Shown one piece after another: positions 10,393 through 20,318 of a stretch of DNA of 64,000 bases. Source of the stretch: an uncultured Gammaproteobacteria bacterium (GTDB lineage: Bacteria; Pseudomonadota; Gammaproteobacteria; Eutrophobiales; Eutrophobiaceae); assembly GCA_943788005.1 (NCBI GenBank), contig CALSOP010000001.1, positions 124,001 to 188,000 on the forward strand, read 5' to 3'. Under the pieces are notes generated by a model. It had not been told where the DNA came from, did not search any database, and saw nothing but the letters and a program-made list of their open reading frames with translations. A program made the position numbers and the translations under genes. Each line of letters opens with the position of its first letter. The stretch's first letter is position 1.

Positions 10393-10933
10393 AGTAATTT
10401 ATAATACGGCAAAAGCAGATCCACAATGTCAGGGCATGGGCACAACCATCGTCGTTGGCCTCTTCCACAACAACGTTTTATCAATTGCGCATGTCGGGGA
10501 TTCACGACTTTATCGAATAAGAAACAACGAGTTACAACAAATAACCAAAGACCACTCTTTGATACAGGAATTGATTGACCGAGGGCTTTACACCTCAGAA
10601 GAAGCACATGCTAATACACCGAAGAATCTGGTCACTCGTGCAATGGGAATTGAAGCTGATGTCGATGTTGATGTGGTCGAAGAAGTGGTTTTACCTGACG
10701 ATATTTACCTGCTTTGTTCGGATGGATTAACAGATCTAGTAAAAGATGAAGAAATTCACTTAACCCTAAGTAAATATAGTGCTAATCTTGCACAAACAGC
10801 AGATGAATTAATGAAATTTGCGAACAAAAGAGGGGGCAAGGATAACACCTCAATAATATTGGTGCGTATCCGGGAAGAGTTTTCTTCACCCAAGGGTTTT
10901 TTAACAAAAATTAAAAATCGATTTATTAAATGA
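10393..10933 (+). pseudogene. PP2C/Stp1-type Ser/Thr phosphatase, N-terminally truncated at IS copy 2
   Basis: Frame across the IS junction reads VIYNTAKADPQCQGMGTTIVVGLF...AHVGDSRLYRIR...LLCSDGLTDLV...GGKDNTSIILV; the N-terminal ADGMGG part is absent. Confidence 0.85.
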
Positions 10934-10955
10934 AATACGGGGATAGGAATTAGCA

Positions 10956-11651
10956 ATGGCGAAGTTAGTTCTGAGCATGAATGGCGTCGTTCAAGGCGAA
11001 TACGAACTCAATCAGGAACGATTGACCATAGGGCGTAAGCCTGACAACGACATACCAATAGATAATCTAGCGGTTAGCGGTAAGCATGCCTTGGTAATTA
11101 CCATACTTGATGATTCCTTTCTGGAAGATCTTGGTAGTACTAATGGCAGCTACGTTAACGGTAAACTTGTTAAAAAACACGCACTTAAAGATGGTGATGT
11201 TATTGCCATTGGTAAGCATGAGCTCAAATATGTAAACGAGCATGCAACCGCTGATGATGACGATTTTGAAAAAACCATGATCATCAAACCTGGCTCGGCC
11301 AGCGCTGCAGTTGCTGCCGCACAAGCTGCCGAAAAAGCTGTTGAATCTGCTGCCCCTGCTGCTGCTGCACCACCAGCCGGCGGTGGTATGCCATTAGGCC
11401 GCCTAACGGTCTTAAATGGCCCAATTGCAGGCAAAGAACTGGAATTAACCAAGGCGTTGATAACCTTAGGTAAACCAGGCACTCAAGTCGCCGTCATTTC
11501 ACGTCGACCTCAGGGTTACTTCCTGACACATATTGAGGGTAACAATTTTCCTCTGGTCAACAGTGAACAAATCGGCGCAAAGGCCTATCAGCTAAAAGAC
11601 AGTGATCTGATTGAATTGGCCGGCATCAAGATGGAGTTTTCATCTGCATAA
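10956..11651 (+). CDS. FHA-domain protein with two FHA-like modules and an Ala-rich linker
   Basis: LTIGRKPDNDIPIDNLAVSGKHALV...DLGSTNGSYVNG; second module RLTVLNGPIAGKELELTKALITLGKPG. Confidence 0.88.
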   Translation: MAKLVLSMNGVVQGEYELNQERLTIGRKPDNDIPIDNLAVSGKHALVITILDDSFLEDLGSTNGSYVNGKLVKKHALKDGDVIAIGKHELKYVNEHATADDDDFEKTMIIKPGSASAAVAAAQAAEKAVESAAPAAAAPPAGGGMPLGRLTVLNGPIAGKELELTKALITLGKPGTQVAVISRRPQGYFLTHIEGNNFPLVNSEQIGAKAYQLKDSDLIELAGIKMEFSSA

Positions 11652-11687
11652 ATATACTAAAACACATACACATACTGCTTTTACATG

Positions 11688-11723
11688 AAAAACGGGCCAA
11701 TCACTTGATTGGCCCGTTTTTTT
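11688..11723. terminator. Bidirectional terminator between convergent genes
   Basis: AAAAACGGGCCAATCACTTGATTGGCCCGTTTTTTT. Confidence 0.9.
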
Positions 11724-12315
11724 AGTCCTTGATAATTTCAACAAGATCGACATAGAAATCGTTAAATATTAAATCTACTGCCTCTGCAAATGCTTTAATT
11801 GCATTTGCAATATTGTTGGATGGTAATGCCACAGTCTGTACATACTCTTTATGTAAAATTGGGGCATGTTTGAAATTAGAATTAACCTGAAGCAATAATT
11901 TCACATAAACACTTTCACTGCCTTTTTGTTGCAATCGCTCAAAGGCTTTAATTTGTCCCTTAATGATAAATTCACTATTACCTTCAAACGTATTTAAAAC
12001 TAATTTTGAGATATTACTCAAACGTAACCTTTCGGCCAGACGTTCTTGTAGTAATCTGCTCGGAGAATCGGTCCAATGGTGATAATGATATTGTTTTAAC
12101 TCTATCTCATCTTCAGTATAGAGGATTGCACGTTCCTGATATAAACCCTCTGTCTGAAATGTAATGACACTAATTGAACCCACCCGCTGCTCATCAGGGT
12201 TAACATCGCTTAATCCAGGCAGACGGTAATAATGATCTGTTGGTAGCGGCGCTTGGCTGGAACAAGCCATCAATATTAAAAAACAATACAATAAAATACT
12301 ACAGCGCATGATCAC
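11722..12315 (-). CDS. ABC-type transport auxiliary lipoprotein (PqiC/MCE-associated)
   Basis: Lipobox LMACSS; downstream of an MlaD-like gene. Confidence 0.75.
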   Translation of the reverse strand: MIMRCSILLYCFLILMACSSQAPLPTDHYYRLPGLSDVNPDEQRVGSISVITFQTEGLYQERAILYTEDEIELKQYHYHHWTDSPSRLLQERLAERLRLSNISKLVLNTFEGNSEFIIKGQIKAFERLQQKGSESVYVKLLLQVNSNFKHAPILHKEYVQTVALPSNNIANAIKAFAEAVDLIFNDFYVDLVEIIKD

Positions 12316-13322
12316 TCAACCTCTTCAACTTGAGCTGAACCACGAATAAGCAAACCCGGATTTTCTTTAATCTGTCTCGTGAACTCATGAATATTTCGAC
12401 TACTCCCTTCAAGATGATGAGTAATAGCATCTATATGCGTAGACATTACCGACAAGGTCTTTTGTAGGTCAGTTAGTGAAGCGCTCATTTTTCCATCATT
12501 ATCTTCAAGCATGTAATTAACATCTCCAATGACATTATCAATATTACTCAAGAGCAGGTCCATTGACTTCCTCGTATTATCGATATTGGCGACTAACTCA
12601 TTCATTCCTGTTGATGCGTTACTCATATTATCTAAAAAAGTTGTTAAGTTTGTCTGGTTTTGACTATTAAATACCTTTTGCAGATCTTCCGATGTCTGAT
12701 TCAAGTTAGTAATTAACGTATCTATCTTACTAACCATATCAGTCTGCTCGACCTGATTACTAAAATTTTCAAGTAATGGCTTGATCGTATTTCTAGTGAT
12801 ATCGGTCAGTTCTGTTGACACAGAAATAACCTGCTTATTTAGATTATCCAATAATGGTTTTATGCTACTTTGAGACAGATCACGAAGATCTGATGCTACT
12901 TCATTTACCGTCGCAAAAATATTAGCCGCTTCTTTACCTGTTATTTCTGATCCCGGCTCAAGCAAGACATCACTGCTTCCTTCTGCAATATCAATAGTCA
13001 CTGCGGCGAGTAAACCGGAGGCAACTATTTTGGCGAGACTATCGACAGGTATAGCCCATTCTTTTTCTATGGACAACGTTAAACGATAATTTGTTTTACC
13101 CTCTTCCCTGATGGGTTCAATTATTTCAACCTGCCCAACTTGATAGCCTTCAAACGCCACCGGAGTCCCGTATTTAATACCTGAAACATTATTGTAGGTA
13201 ACATAATATTTTTCTGTCGGACCATTACTACCCATTAATTGATAAAGAAACACAAAGAAGCTAAGCAGTACAATGATGACAAAAGATCCTACAACAAGGT
13301 AATTAATATTATCGCGTTTCAT
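12312..13322 (-). CDS. MlaD/MCE-family protein
   Basis: N-terminal TM, MCE domain (YYVTYNNVSGIKYGTPVAFEGYQVGQVE), long coiled-coil-like C-terminus. Confidence 0.9.
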   Translation of the reverse strand: MKRDNINYLVVGSFVIIVLLSFFVFLYQLMGSNGPTEKYYVTYNNVSGIKYGTPVAFEGYQVGQVEIIEPIREEGKTNYRLTLSIEKEWAIPVDSLAKIVASGLLAAVTIDIAEGSSDVLLEPGSEITGKEAANIFATVNEVASDLRDLSQSSIKPLLDNLNKQVISVSTELTDITRNTIKPLLENFSNQVEQTDMVSKIDTLITNLNQTSEDLQKVFNSQNQTNLTTFLDNMSNASTGMNELVANIDNTRKSMDLLLSNIDNVIGDVNYMLEDNDGKMSASLTDLQKTLSVMSTHIDAITHHLEGSSRNIHEFTRQIKENPGLLIRGSAQVEEVE

Positions 13323-13330
13323 AATCTTTG

Positions 13331-14131
13331 CTACACACCTGTTAATCGATTTAAATATTCATCTGCTTGCACTTCATCATTACTGGGTCGTCGATTTAAT
13401 AATGATTGTATTCGTTCGTTGTCAGAATTTTTTATATTTTCTACTGTATCCGTCATCAGAATATTACCTTGATCAAGCACGGTAATTCTGTCAGCAATTT
13501 TAAAAGCACTCTCTAGTTCATGCGTAACAACAACGATCGTCATTTTCATTGCATCTCTTAGATTTAAAATAAGCTCATCCAACTCAGCAGAAACAACCGG
13601 GTCAAGACCTGCGGAAGGCTCATCGAAGAACATCAATTTTGGATCCATGACGATGGCGCGAGCAACGGCAGCGCGTTTAATCATGCCGCCGGATAACTCT
13701 GCCGGCATTAACTTTTCAAAGCCTCCAAGATTAACGACCTCAAGCTTCATTCGGGCCATGATCTCCATTGTTTTTTCATCGAGGTGCGTATGTTCGCGTA
13801 ATGGTAATTGAACATTTTCACCAATAGACATTGAACTTAGTAATGCCCCGCCCTGAAATGCGACACCCATATTCTGTCTCAGTTGATGCATTTCTGTATT
13901 ACTGATTTTGGTAATATCCTTGCCAAGTAAATTAATACTGCCGCTGGTAGGAATACCAAGTCCAAGTAAATAACGTAACAATGTACTTTTACCCGAACCA
14001 CTACCGCCCATGATGATCATTATCTCACCTTCATTAATGGTCAGATTAATGCCGTGCAAGATTTCACGTGGGCCGTAATGCGTTACCAAATCGATAACTT
14101 CAATAGCTGCACTATTATTATTTGCCATCAT
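13331..14131 (-). CDS. MlaF-like ABC ATPase
   Basis: GGSGSGKSTLLR, LSGGMIKRAAVARA, LMFFDEPSAGLDP. Confidence 0.92.
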   Translation of the reverse strand: MMANNNSAAIEVIDLVTHYGPREILHGINLTINEGEIMIIMGGSGSGKSTLLRYLLGLGIPTSGSINLLGKDITKISNTEMHQLRQNMGVAFQGGALLSSMSIGENVQLPLREHTHLDEKTMEIMARMKLEVVNLGGFEKLMPAELSGGMIKRAAVARAIVMDPKLMFFDEPSAGLDPVVSAELDELILNLRDAMKMTIVVVTHELESAFKIADRITVLDQGNILMTDTVENIKNSDNERIQSLLNRRPSNDEVQADEYLNRLTGV

Positions 14132-14956
14132 TTACAAATTTAAAAAATAAGTAAAAATCATATCAGCAATGACGATATATGAAATTGAAAGAACTACGGA
14201 ACGTGTTGTAGCCTTACCAACACCTTCTGCGCCTCCTGTCACGGAAAAGCCATTGCTAACACCAACCAAAGTAATAATTAAGGCAAAGAGAAGACTCTTG
14301 AATATTCCCTGCATCACATCTGCCACGGCCAAAGCTGATACGGTCCTATCTATATAAGCATCGAAACTCAAGCCGATTTCAATACTTGTATATACTGCGC
14401 CGCCTAACAGACCAGCCAGATCAGAGAAAAAAGTCAATACGGGAACCATAATCATCATTGCAAACAAGGCTGGAGCAACCAGATATCTTACTGGGTTGAT
14501 TCCCATTACGCGTAATGCATCTATCTCTTGATTGACTTGCATAGTGCCTATTTTTGCTGCCAATGATGAACCTGTCCTGCCGGCAATCAGAATACCGGTT
14601 ATTAATGGACCAAATTCTCTGGTGACAGATAATGCTACGCCAACGACAACCTGAGATTCAGCACCGAATGTCTTTAGGTTATAAATCATTTGAATTGCTA
14701 ACATGACGCCGATTGAAAATGACAGAACAAAAACAATCGGGCAAGCTGCTATGCCCATTGTCATCATTTGCGAAAAGATGGATGAAATGCGAACTGGCCG
14801 TTTTATGAATGGACCGGCTAAGATCCAGAAGAGTGATTCAACTAATAAAGCAGAGTAGTAACCCGCTTCTTCTATCAGCTTTACGGTTGAACGGCCAACG
14901 AGTTCTAATGAGTTAATTACTGGATGAGTAGCGGATTCAGGCATCCTCTTTTTCAA
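14132..14956 (-). CDS. MlaE-like ABC permease
   Basis: GPLITGILIAGRTGSSLAAKIGTMQVNQEIDALRVMGINPVRYLVAPALFA. Confidence 0.94.
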   Translation of the reverse strand: MKKRMPESATHPVINSLELVGRSTVKLIEEAGYYSALLVESLFWILAGPFIKRPVRISSIFSQMMTMGIAACPIVFVLSFSIGVMLAIQMIYNLKTFGAESQVVVGVALSVTREFGPLITGILIAGRTGSSLAAKIGTMQVNQEIDALRVMGINPVRYLVAPALFAMMIMVPVLTFFSDLAGLLGGAVYTSIEIGLSFDAYIDRTVSALAVADVMQGIFKSLLFALIITLVGVSNGFSVTGGAEGVGKATTRSVVLSISYIVIADMIFTYFLNL

Positions 14957-15269
14957 ACTCTGCTACAGAATCATGTATTGGAAAAACTTTATCAAGCCGC
15001 GCTAATTTCAAGACACTCATCGCAGCATCACTAACACCAACCAGACCAAACTTTAAAGCCTGCTTTTTTGCTGTCTGATAACCTTCAACCAGACTGGCAA
15101 CTCCTGAACTATCTATATAACTTACCTTGCCTAGATCAATTAACAGATTTTTGTTTGTTTGTAACACGTCAAGAATACTTTTCCGAGCATCGGGTGAACA
15201 AGATAGATCGACATCACCTTCTAACCCAATAATCGTATACCCTTCCCCTTCCAGTGTATTGATATTCAT
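14937..15269 (-). CDS. STAS-domain protein (anti-sigma factor antagonist / MlaB-like)
   Basis: GDVDLSCSPDARKSIL...LIDLGKVSYIDSSGVASLVEGYQTAKK with DSSG phospho-acceptor motif; overlaps mlaE start. Confidence 0.9.
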   Translation of the reverse strand: MNINTLEGEGYTIIGLEGDVDLSCSPDARKSILDVLQTNKNLLIDLGKVSYIDSSGVASLVEGYQTAKKQALKFGLVGVSDAAMSVLKLARLDKVFPIHDSVAEFEKEDA

Positions 15270-15291
15270 GCTTAATACTCACGTTTTATTA

Positions 15292-15720
15292 TTAACTTAT
15301 TTTTTTTGTCATCTCGAGGTAGTTTCCATTTCCCTCCTCAAGATGTCCCCTGTCACATTCATCCATTATCTCGTTAATGAAGTGTGTTCCCAGCCCACCC
15401 GGTCGTATATCGTCAAGATCACGAGGCTTGACTGAATCTAAATCTATCGGATTCGCATAGTCCACTATTTTGAAATGAACCTTGCCGTCATTATTGAGCA
15501 TTTGCAGCACAATTTCACCCAATTCATCACCCTTATAGGCGTGTTGAATGACATTCATACAGGCTTCATTAACAGCAATCACCAACTTATCCGTTAATTC
15601 AGAACAACAACCCACTTCATCGGCCGTTTTCTTTACCAATGCCCGCACTTCACATAAGCGTTCCGCTTTAGCCGGAAATTGAATTTCAAATAAGGTTTCG
15701 ACACTCATTTCAAACAACAC
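15292..15720 (-). CDS. RsbW-like ATP-binding protein (anti-sigma/serine kinase, HATPase)
   Basis: VIAVNEACMNVIQHAYKGD (N-box), RPGGLGTHFINEIMD (G-box). Confidence 0.9.
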   Translation of the reverse strand: MLFEMSVETLFEIQFPAKAERLCEVRALVKKTADEVGCCSELTDKLVIAVNEACMNVIQHAYKGDELGEIVLQMLNNDGKVHFKIVDYANPIDLDSVKPRDLDDIRPGGLGTHFINEIMDECDRGHLEEGNGNYLEMTKKIS

Positions 15721-16991
15721 TCGATCACCATAAGAGTAATATCATCATGTTGCTGAGCATTTGGATGCCGTATCTTTGCAACAATATCTTCCAATCGCTT
15801 TGATGCTGTTACTTCCGAGTTTTCTTCAATCAGTTTAATCAAACCGCCTACATCTAATAATTTCTGCTCATGATTCAGACTCTCAGTAACACCATCTGTA
15901 AAAATATAAACTGAACCACCATCAAGCTTAATGGTTGAAACAGGGAATTCAGTGCCTGGCAAGATACCAATCGGCGGTGCGCCTGCTTCTATTTCCTCAA
16001 ACTCACCAGAACAGTGATGAAACAATGGCGGTTGATGCCCCGCATTAGAATATTTAATCGTGCATGTATTAGTATCAATAAAGCCTGAAACAATGGTAAC
16101 AAACATACCATGTGAAACGGTTTCGCAGATCTCATCATTAACTCTGGCTAATAATTCTCCTGGATCACTAATATCTTTGGCTAAGTGATGCAATAAGCTG
16201 CTCGCTTTTGCCATTAACATGGCCGCATTCATGCCTTTGCCAGACACGTCCGCCAAATTGAAATAAATTAATCCATCATCACGCTGAAAAAAGTCATAGA
16301 AATCCCCAGATACTTCTAAGGCTGGCACATTCATACCATTAACAGGAAAATTAGTGACATCGGATATGTCGGGCAAAAGATCGAGTTGTATTTCTCTCGC
16401 CAATTCAAGTTCTTTGCGCATACGTTCTTGCCCAACTAAGGCATCTGCCATACGTGCATTATTTATAGCTAAAGCTGCATAAGAAGCTAATGCCATTGAC
16501 AAGTGCTTGTCTTGATCGCCGAAGAGGTCATCGTTCTTCTTATTTAATAACTCCAGTGCACCAATACATTCATTGTTAACGATTAATGGGACACAAAGAA
16601 TCGAACGCGTACGAAACCCAGACCCCATATCAACCTTTTTCGAAAAGTCAGGATCGCTTTGTACATCACGAATCATCTGACTGCTGCGTGTCGTTACTGT
16701 CTTACCAACAATGCCTTGTGTTGAAGATAGCCTTAAACCAGTTATATCGACAGGACCTGCACACTCAACACATACCAGTTCATGAGAATCAGTTTCTAAT
16801 AAAAATATTGATGCAGCTTCAGCATTCATATATTCCATGAATTGCGCAATTGCATTGTTTAAGGTCTGCGAAATATCCAACGTACTTGAGAAACCTTGAG
16901 AGATTTCGGCTAATAGCGCGAGCTGTTCTTCAAGTGAATGTGATTCACGCTTTTCAAATAAACTGTATACATTACGTTTTGACATCAGCAA
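15705..16991 (-). CDS. RsbU-like GAF + SpoIIE/PP2C phosphatase
   Basis: GAF region NAEAASIFLLETDSHELVCV; phosphatase region EVSGDFYDFFQRDDGLIYFNLADVSGKGMNAAMLMA...TDGVTESLN. Confidence 0.92.
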   Translation of the reverse strand: MLMSKRNVYSLFEKRESHSLEEQLALLAEISQGFSSTLDISQTLNNAIAQFMEYMNAEAASIFLLETDSHELVCVECAGPVDITGLRLSSTQGIVGKTVTTRSSQMIRDVQSDPDFSKKVDMGSGFRTRSILCVPLIVNNECIGALELLNKKNDDLFGDQDKHLSMALASYAALAINNARMADALVGQERMRKELELAREIQLDLLPDISDVTNFPVNGMNVPALEVSGDFYDFFQRDDGLIYFNLADVSGKGMNAAMLMAKASSLLHHLAKDISDPGELLARVNDEICETVSHGMFVTIVSGFIDTNTCTIKYSNAGHQPPLFHHCSGEFEEIEAGAPPIGILPGTEFPVSTIKLDGGSVYIFTDGVTESLNHEQKLLDVGGLIKLIEENSEVTASKRLEDIVAKIRHPNAQQHDDITLMVIECCLK

Positions 16992-17410
16992 GCCTTATTC
17001 AAGCATTCTAAATAGTCATCATCATTTGGTAAGGCATTATTACGTTGCGCTTCCCATAATATGCGTCCAAGACATTCCATCATTTTATGTTCTGCATCAT
17101 GAGTAGAATTGGATTTACTCATTATTTTTTTATAAGCATCATTAATACCCGTCGGCCTATTAGAACTTACTTGTTCTTTTAATGCGATATGCATCCCCAT
17201 ATGTAAAAAAGGATTTGTTTCATTTTGTTCAGGACTAAAATCATTTTCCTTTGATGATTCTTTCACTTCAAGATAATGGTGATATTCAGGGTGCTCCATA
17301 ATTACATCAGAAATAATCGCCTCTATCGGTTCTAATGGAAGCTTATTTTTTTGCTTACTCCATACCTGGTAAAAGTAGTTACGTGCCTCATCTCGATCTT
17401 GAACAAACAT
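16985..17410 (-). CDS. DUF1841-like protein
   Basis: MFVQDRDEARNYFYQVWSKQKNKLPLEPIEAIISDVIMEHPEYH. Confidence 0.75.
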   Translation of the reverse strand: MFVQDRDEARNYFYQVWSKQKNKLPLEPIEAIISDVIMEHPEYHHYLEVKESSKENDFSPEQNETNPFLHMGMHIALKEQVSSNRPTGINDAYKKIMSKSNSTHDAEHKMMECLGRILWEAQRNNALPNDDDYLECLNKAC

Positions 17411-17471
17411 ATTTTCAGTTAGTAATCATAATTAAAGAAACCGCTATTTCTTGGTATTTTACGCCTGTTTA

Positions 17472-18116
17472 TCACTGTTCTGCATGCTTTTCGCGATCTT
17501 TCCACTCACATTCGTCGAATATCACACAACTTCCGCATCTCGGGCTACGTGCAATACAGGTATATCGTCCATGTAAAATCAGCCAATGATGTGCATCTTT
17601 TTTAAATTCATCAGGGATAAACTTCAATAAACGCTGCTCAACTTGGTTTACGTTCTTCCCTGGCGCGATACCGGTACGATTTGATACTCGGAAGATATGT
17701 GTATCAACTGCGATAGTCGGTTCACCAAAAGCTGTGTTTAATATAACATTTGCTGTCTTACGCCCCACCCCGGGCAAGCTCTCTAATGACTCTCGATCTT
17801 GTGGTACTTCACTATTAAATTTTTCTACAAGAATCCGGCAAGTCTCATTGATATTCTTTGCCTTATTGTTATAAAGGCCAATAGTCTTGATATAAAATTT
17901 AAGTTTTATTAAGCCAAGTGCGTAAATTGCCTCAGGGGTATTAGCAACTGAATACAATTTCTTGGTGGCTTTATTGACACCTATATCTGTCGCTTGAGCT
18001 GAAAGAATAACGGCAATCAATAACTCAAAGGGTGTTTTGTAAACTAACTCTGTTGTTGGTGAAGGATTTTGTTCGCGCAATATACTAAATATGCGTGTTC
18101 GTTTTTCTTTATTCAA
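17472..18116 (-). CDS. nth: Endonuclease III
   Basis: LIAVILSAQATDIGVNKATKKLY, LPGVGRKTANVILN, C-terminal 4Fe-4S cluster CIARSPRCGSCVIFDEC. Confidence 0.96.
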   Translation of the reverse strand: MNKEKRTRIFSILREQNPSPTTELVYKTPFELLIAVILSAQATDIGVNKATKKLYSVANTPEAIYALGLIKLKFYIKTIGLYNNKAKNINETCRILVEKFNSEVPQDRESLESLPGVGRKTANVILNTAFGEPTIAVDTHIFRVSNRTGIAPGKNVNQVEQRLLKFIPDEFKKDAHHWLILHGRYTCIARSPRCGSCVIFDECEWKDREKHAEQ

Positions 18117-18122
18117 AGCTTT

Positions 18123-18683
18123 TCACTCTTTAAGTTGGTCAGTAACTTTACTGGTTTTTAAAAAGTTGATTGTCGCGAACAACAAGCCCAATAAAATAAA
18201 GATACCTGCAGGTGAGTTGATAATCGAAAACATTTCAAGTAATCCTTTCAAGGAGCCTAAAATGATAAATAAAATCAAAAGCGCTACGGCAATACTCAAA
18301 ACATAAATCAGAGTAGATTTATAATCCTGCTTAGAAAAAACCTCTTCTCCTAGAGAGAGTACCAAACTATTTATAACTAACAATGGTAAAAACAAACCTA
18401 TTTTGTCTGCTACAAAATAGAATTCCGAATTTAATAACATTCTTGCTATTAAAATCACAGTGACGCCGATTATAAGAACACTGACGAGCCTTTGCTGTGT
18501 TGAGATAAAATTACTTAAGAAATATAATATCGACGTTAGACTTACAATCAGAACTAATGATATGAGTCCTATACTAATTCCATCATTAAACGAGCTTATA
18601 ACTAAAAATAATGGTGATAATGCTAGCAAGCCTAATTGATTTTTATTATTGAATAATCGTTTAATCATAGCCGTGTGCTGCAT
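18123..18683 (-). CDS. Divergent RnfE/RsxE-like membrane protein
   Basis: N-terminal LGLLALSPLFLVISSF and C-terminal SPAGIFILLGLLFATINFLK resemble RnfE; sits upstream of nth as rnfE commonly does. Confidence 0.6.
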   Translation of the reverse strand: MQHTAMIKRLFNNKNQLGLLALSPLFLVISSFNDGISIGLISLVLIVSLTSILYFLSNFISTQQRLVSVLIIGVTVILIARMLLNSEFYFVADKIGLFLPLLVINSLVLSLGEEVFSKQDYKSTLIYVLSIAVALLILFIILGSLKGLLEMFSIINSPAGIFILLGLLFATINFLKTSKVTDQLKE

Positions 18684-18840
18684 TTAGAATGTTTAATGGA
18701 TAATTCTATTTGATTTACTCTCAGTACGCACCTGTAAAAAACACTCTCTAAAAATGCACATCATTATATTAAAAATATAACTCCAATTTACTGCCAATTT
18801 ACTGCAATAATAGAGCTTTATAATTCATTTAGAATAATTT

Positions 18841-19716
18841 ATGAAACTTGCTTCATATAACTACAATAATACAATTTCAGTAGGTGCTGCCACAGAGAAT
18901 GGCATCTGTCCTGCTGCAGAAGAATACAACGGCAATGATGGCATGATTCGTTTCTTACTTGCGGGTGAATCTGCATTAAATGAACTAAGGAATAAAATAG
19001 ATAGTCCATCTAATCTACTACCTCTTGAAGTTACTCAACTTCTTGCACCGATATCTAAACCGAATAAGTTCTTTGGCGTCAGTCTGAACTACGCTGATCA
19101 CATTGTAGAAACTGGTTTAGATAAACCCGAATTCCCAACTTTTTTTAATAAACAAAATAGCTGTGTCATCGGCCCGGACGATGTCATCCACAGACCCAAG
19201 GTATCTGAAAAACTAGATTATGAAGGCGAACTCGGCATTGTTATCGGCAAACGTTGCCGCCATGTGAGTCGCGAACAAGCATCCTCAGTAATTGCAGGCT
19301 ATACCATAGTCAATGATGTGAGTGTGCGTGACTGGCAGATGCGTTCTCATACATGGACCTTGGGAAAGTCTTTTGACACACATGGCCCTGTTGGACCTTG
19401 GATAGTCACACCTGATGAAATAGGTGACGCGCAAAATCTTTCTATCAAGACCTGGGTAAACGATGAGTTAAGACAAAATTTCAAAACAGAGAATATGGTT
19501 TTTGACTGTTATTATTTGATTGAATACCTTTCTCAAGTGATGACATTGGAGCCGGGAGACATTATTGCGACAGGAACTGGCAGTGGTGTCGGAGTTAAGA
19601 TGAAACCGCGTGGTTATATGAAACCGGGTGACGAGGTCAAGATTGAAATTGAGAAGATAGGCTTTTTAAAAAATCCAATCATAGGAGAGCCAGAATCATC
19701 CAGCTTTATAGATTAG
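18841..19716 (+). CDS. Fumarylacetoacetate hydrolase family protein
   Basis: KFFGVSLNYADHIVETG...LDYEGELGIVIGKRCRHVSREQA...GYTIVNDVSVRDWQMR. Confidence 0.93.
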   Translation: MKLASYNYNNTISVGAATENGICPAAEEYNGNDGMIRFLLAGESALNELRNKIDSPSNLLPLEVTQLLAPISKPNKFFGVSLNYADHIVETGLDKPEFPTFFNKQNSCVIGPDDVIHRPKVSEKLDYEGELGIVIGKRCRHVSREQASSVIAGYTIVNDVSVRDWQMRSHTWTLGKSFDTHGPVGPWIVTPDEIGDAQNLSIKTWVNDELRQNFKTENMVFDCYYLIEYLSQVMTLEPGDIIATGTGSGVGVKMKPRGYMKPGDEVKIEIEKIGFLKNPIIGEPESSSFID

Positions 19717-19721
19717 ACCTT

Positions 19722-20318
19722 TCAGCTTTGTGAATACTCTCCTGAATCAATCTTTTCTAACAACGCTTGCATATAGTCGAATCGATTTAGTGCATTATCC
19801 ATTTCCAGTAAAGATTGCTTGGCACTTATCTCAAACGGTAACAACTCGGCCAATCGATCACTGACCCAAACTGCCTCTTCAAACCGCTCTGGTACATCCC
19901 TCAAAGGCAATTCATAGCGATTGGCTATCTCCTTGAGCAAGTCAGAAAAATTCTGATATGTGACTGGGAGAGTCTCATCATCTTCATCCAATAAAGTGAC
20001 ACTCCCTATACATAAATTATCTTTTTGTACTTCATAGCTCTCAACCTTGAAACGCCGCTCACCGATCACTTTGATCCCAAGCAAGCCATCATCCATCTGA
20101 TCCCAATCACTAATTTTGACATAGGTACCCATAGGGAAAAAATCAGCTAACTCCCCTGCTTCACCTCCCTCACGTATTAAACAAATACCAAATCCACCAT
20201 CAGAACGTAAGCATTCACTTACCATATCAAGGTACCGCGGCTCAAATAGTCGTAGTTGCAATTCTCCTTCAGGGAATAAAACTGTATTAAGTGGAAATAA
20301 AGGGATCTTCATATTCAA
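19722..20318 (-). CDS. Lon N-terminal-like (LON substrate-binding) domain protein
   Basis: IPLFPLNTVLFPEGELQLRLFEPRYLDMVSECL. Confidence 0.9.
   Translation of the reverse strand: MNMKIPLFPLNTVLFPEGELQLRLFEPRYLDMVSECLRSDGGFGICLIREGGEAGELADFFPMGTYVKISDWDQMDDGLLGIKVIGERRFKVESYEVQKDNLCIGSVTLLDEDDETLPVTYQNFSDLLKEIANRYELPLRDVPERFEEAVWVSDRLAELLPFEISAKQSLLEMDNALNRFDYMQALLEKIDSGEYSQS

Noticed and set aside
18783-18805. Short direct repeat CCAATTTACTG x2 before the FAH-family gene
   Set aside because: Only two short units, no array structure or known motif.
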